Source of the DNA: an uncultured Chloroflexota bacterium
GTDB lineage: Bacteria; Chloroflexota; Limnocylindria; Limnocylindrales; CSP1-4
DNA: 8,637 nt
Reading direction: 5' to 3'
Assembly (NCBI GenBank): GCA_903924005.1
Contig: CAIXZV010000146.1
Coordinates: forward strand, 1-8,637
Position numbers and translations under genes: made by a program. The number at the start of each line of letters is the position of its first letter. Position 1 is the first letter of the stretch. The notes under the pieces were generated by a model. It did not search any database. It saw only the letters and a list, made by a program, of their open reading frames with translations, and was not told the DNA's origin. Shown piece by piece: positions 6,824 through 8,637 of the stretch.

Positions 6824-7273
6824 GTGGTGCCCAGTCCGGCGCCGTCGCACCCCGGGCCAGAATCCGTCCGCCTGCCAAGCGACATAGCCCAGCAGATTGC
6901 TGCGCACGCCCGCGCCGAGGCTCCGCTGGAGGCGTGCGGGCTCGTACCGGGAACGGCGTCCGCTGCTCGGGGAGGTCTTCCCCTGCGCTATGAGCCGTGT
7001 CGCAATGCGGTTAGCTCGCGGACGCGCTACGAGGTCCCCGTCGAGGACTACCTCCGGGTGCAGGCGGCCATTGACGCGGTGGGCGGTGACGTCTGGGCCA
7101 TCGTTCACTCACATCCGGCCACGGGTGCCGTGCCCTCCCGTCTTGACGTGAGCATGGCAGCGCACCCCGATGCGCTCTACGTGATCGTGTCGCTGGAGGG
7201 CCCGAAGCCGGAGTTGCGCGCCTGGCGGATCCTCCGCGGGGTGCGGCACGAGGTTGTTGTCGAGATTGCCTGA
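6824..7273 (+). CDS. JAMM/M67-family zinc metallopeptidase (Mov34/MPN-type)
   Basis: A small JAMM-domain protein, 149 residues if it starts at GTG 6824. The complete catalytic signature is present: E36 in LEACGL, then H95-S-H97-P, S105 and D108 (HSHPATGAVPSRLD), giving the zinc ligands H95, H97 and D108. Bacterial M67 proteins of this size remove residues from the C-terminus of ubiquitin-like sulfur carriers, as Mec does for CysO in mycobacteria; that activity is inferred from the family. The start is uncertain. Homology begins near VRLPSDIAQQI (residue 15), but the only starts close by are the paired GTGs at 6824 and 6827, with no clear ribosome-binding site. It lies 31 bases after the scaffold gene on the same strand, so both are probably co-transcribed. 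It ends seven bases from the convergent signalling gene. Confidence 0.85.
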   Translation: MVPSPAPSHPGPESVRLPSDIAQQIAAHARAEAPLEACGLVPGTASAARGGLPLRYEPCRNAVSSRTRYEVPVEDYLRVQAAIDAVGGDVWAIVHSHPATGAVPSRLDVSMAAHPDALYVIVSLEGPKPELRAWRILRGVRHEVVVEIA

Positions 7274-7280
7274 CCGCCGC

Positions 7281-8321
7281 TCAGACGCCCTGCGCGATGG
7301 CCTTGTCGTACCAGGCGCGCGTCTCACGCAGCAACTCGCCAAGCCCGCTTTCGGCCGGGGCTGCGGCGCGACCCTCGCGATCGATCAGGACCGCCACGTC
7401 ATGGAGCTCGTGTGCACGCCGCAGCAGCGCCACAGCGCCCACGCCACTGCAGGCGCCCTCGAGGGCTTCGAGAGCGGCCCGGAGTCGCACGGTGTCATCG
7501 GCTGCCAGTGCGGAATCCGCTTGGCGGACACGCTCTGCGGCATCGGCGAGGAACAGGTGAACAAGGCGGGCGGTGAGCAGCGGATCGCCGAGGTCCGCGA
7601 GCCGAAGGAAGGCCGTCGTGTCAACCACGGCTTCGGTTTCAACGTGCCGCGTGGCCTGGCCAGACAGCCCCGACGGGCCGGGGAGCAGGCGGCCCGGCTG
7701 GAACGGAGCAGCGGCGAGCCTGAGGTCCAGCACGCGCGCCAGCTCCTCGATGCGGATGGGCTTGGCGAGATGGTCGTCCATGCCGGCATCGAGCAGCATC
7801 GTCCGATCCTCGGGGAGGATGCTGGCGGTGAGCGCCACAATGGGCATTCGGAGCAGGCCGGCACTGGCCTCGCGACGCCGGATCTCGCGGGCGGTCCCGG
7901 GGCCGTCGAGTCCCGGCATCATCCCGTCAAGCAGCACAAGGTCAAACGGCTCCGTGGCGAGGCGATCTAGCGCGGCCCAGCCGTCATCAACCGCAACGGC
8001 GTCAAAGCCAAGGCGATCCAGTTGGAGCAGCGCGAGCAGGCGGTTGCTCTCCGAGTCGTCCACGACAAGGATCCTGCCGCGGCCCCGTGGTCGGTTGCCG
8101 CCGCCGGTGGGTGCCGCAACAATAACGACATCGGCGGTCCTGCCTGGCGCGGGTCGGCGCGCGGCTCGCCTGGGTTTGCCCAGCATCACGTTGGCGGCAT
8201 CGCGGATCCCCTCAGCGAGGAGCCGCTGCTCCGGGCTGAGTTCCGTCACCAGCAATCGTCGAACCAGCTCGAGAGCGTCCTCAGCCGCATGCTGGGTCAT
8301 GTCGGAGCGCTTGGGCGGCAT
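7281..8321 (-). CDS. Receiver-domain protein with degenerate HisKA-like and Hpt-like domains
   Basis: A 346-residue soluble signalling protein. The receiver (REC) domain spans about residues 83-203 and looks functional: acidic pair D88/D89 (ILVVDDSESNR), phospho-acceptor D132 (LVLLDGMMPG), T165 (IVALTAS) and K187 (HLAKP). The N-terminal segment RLLVTELSPEQRLLAEGIR (22-40) resembles the dimerisation helices of hybrid histidine kinases, but the aligned phospho-histidine position holds D7 and no ATPase domain follows. A roughly 35-residue arginine/proline/glycine-rich linker leads to REC. The C-terminal part (about 231-345) looks like an Hpt four-helix domain; its RAALEALEGACSGVGA segment has E285 where the phosphorylated histidine belongs and E288 in place of the usual lysine. 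No DNA-binding or output domain is visible. The ATG at 8321 is preceded by TATGAT with a six-base gap, suggesting a leaderless mRNA. ATG at 8300 is an alternative start. Confidence 0.85.
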   Translation of the reverse strand: MPPKRSDMTQHAAEDALELVRRLLVTELSPEQRLLAEGIRDAANVMLGKPRRAARRPAPGRTADVVIVAAPTGGGNRPRGRGRILVVDDSESNRLLALLQLDRLGFDAVAVDDGWAALDRLATEPFDLVLLDGMMPGLDGPGTAREIRRREASAGLLRMPIVALTASILPEDRTMLLDAGMDDHLAKPIRIEELARVLDLRLAAAPFQPGRLLPGPSGLSGQATRHVETEAVVDTTAFLRLADLGDPLLTARLVHLFLADAAERVRQADSALAADDTVRLRAALEALEGACSGVGAVALLRRAHELHDVAVLIDREGRAAAPAESGLGELLRETRAWYDKAIAQGV

Positions 8322-8333
8322 GACGCGATCATA
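8322..8333 (-). promoter_or_regulatory. Probable leaderless promoter (-10 TATGAT) of the receiver-domain gene
   Basis: On the minus strand TATGAT (8333-8328) differs from the consensus -10 by one base and is followed by six bases and then the ATG at 8321. No Shine-Dalgarno sequence precedes the ATG. This TANNNT-N6-ATG arrangement is typical of leaderless genes in high-GC bacteria. A -35 element is not evident. Confidence 0.6.
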
Positions 8334-8393
8334 GGCGGGCGCTCACGCCGCGGTGTGGCCGTGCTGCGCCGGGCCCATGGACGCAGCCCCTCG

Positions 8394-8421
8394 CGCCGGC
8401 CCCGCACCAGCAGAGCCGGCG
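8394..8421 (-). terminator. Possible hairpin after the universal stress protein gene
   Basis: Inverted arms CGCCGGC (8394-8400) and GCCGGCG (8415-8421) make a seven-pair GC stem with a 14-base loop, starting eight bases after the stop codon of the minus-strand stress-protein gene. There is no T-run after it, so it may stabilise the 3' end or terminate only weakly. The rest of the 8322-8429 gap shows only the -10 element at its other end. Confidence 0.35.
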
Positions 8422-8429
8422 TCCCTCGG

Positions 8430-8637
8430 CTACTTGCCCTTGTGCTCCCGGACAATCAGCACGGAGCACGGCGCGTGCATGAGGACGTTTCGCGCGACGC
8501 TGCCAAGCACCAGCCGGGCAAGTCCGGTGTGGCCGCGCGTGCCCATCACGATGGTGTCGGCCTCGTGCGTGCCGGCGTAATGGACAAGCTCCGAGGCTGC
8601 GTCGCCTTCTAGTGCAACCGCGGTGGTTCGGAAGCCA
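8430..8637 (-). CDS. Universal stress protein (UspA family), C-terminal 68 residues
   Basis: Minus-strand frame entering from the right edge and ending at TAG (8432-8430); the 5' end is outside the window. The visible part is the C-terminal half of a UspA domain: ADTIVMGTRGHTGLARLVLG is followed by SVARNVLMHAPCSVLIVR. The ATP-binding signature G-x2-G-x9-G-S is complete, so this is the nucleotide-binding type of Usp. These cytoplasmic dimers are linked with stress, starvation or hypoxia survival. Whether the protein has one or two Usp domains cannot be seen. The receiver-domain gene follows 108 bases downstream on the same strand but appears to have its own promoter, so joint transcription is uncertain. 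Confidence 0.9.
   Translation of the reverse strand, partial: GFRTTAVALEGDAASELVHYAGTHEADTIVMGTRGHTGLARLVLGSVARNVLMHAPCSVLIVREHKGK

Noticed and set aside
7274..7280. Terminator between the convergent JAMM and receiver genes
   Set aside because: The gap is only seven bases, with no hairpin or T-run seen; transcripts probably overlap.
7254..7970. Plus-strand open frame of 238 codons opposite the receiver gene
   Set aside because: It is antisense to the conserved REC and Hpt-like regions and has no domain signature.
7281..8321. Receiver gene as a broken or frameshifted hybrid kinase
   Set aside because: The frame is continuous with a good promoter and start, and the linker joins the domains cleanly; no kinase ATPase motifs (N, G1, G2 boxes) were seen in the other minus-strand frames nearby.

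Overview
The window is high-GC bacterial chromosome with dense, short-spaced genes. The clues to the organism are a lipoprotein-type binding protein (single-membrane or monoderm-like secretion), a SufU/IscU-type Fe-S scaffold next to a JAMM peptidase, GTG starts, and two genes that look leaderless (TANNNT a few bases before ATG). This fits a high-GC lineage such as Chloroflexota or Actinomycetota. I cannot fix the phylum from the sequence alone.

Left part (1-6049): the 3' end of a plus-strand FAD-dependent oxidoreductase faces, tail to tail, a five-gene minus-strand operon. Read 5' to 3', that operon is: lipoprotein substrate-binding protein (6049-4937), inner-membrane permease 1 (4905-3979), permease 2 (3982-3074), ATPase with TOBE-like C-terminal domain (3074-2004), and a second FAD-dependent oxidoreductase of the same family (1961-573). 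Gene ends overlap (GTGA, TGATG) or lie 31-42 bases apart, so the genes are probably co-transcribed. The importer is of the polyamine/iron/phosphonate general type. Its substrate cannot be named, but an oxidoreductase inside the transport operon suggests uptake followed by oxidation of the imported compound.

Middle (6050-7273): a 347-base divergent intergenic region holds a candidate operator or leader hairpin close to the binding-protein gene, further dyads, and a probable leaderless promoter for the plus-strand pair. That pair is a compact SufU/IscU-like scaffold (6397-6792) followed by a JAMM/M67-family metallopeptidase (about 6824-7273), suggesting a sulfur-transfer or Fe-S role.

Right part (7281-8637, minus strand): an unusual signalling protein has an intact response-regulator receiver domain. 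It is flanked by what looks like the remnant of a histidine-kinase dimerisation domain and an Hpt-like domain, and both lack the expected phospho-histidine. Upstream of it lies the C-terminal part of a universal stress protein cut by the window edge.

The most unusual items are the kinase-derived receiver protein without catalytic histidines, the SufU-like scaffold that lacks the usual SufU insertion, and the transporter/oxidoreductase cluster of unknown substrate. No mobile element, CRISPR array, tRNA or rRNA was seen.
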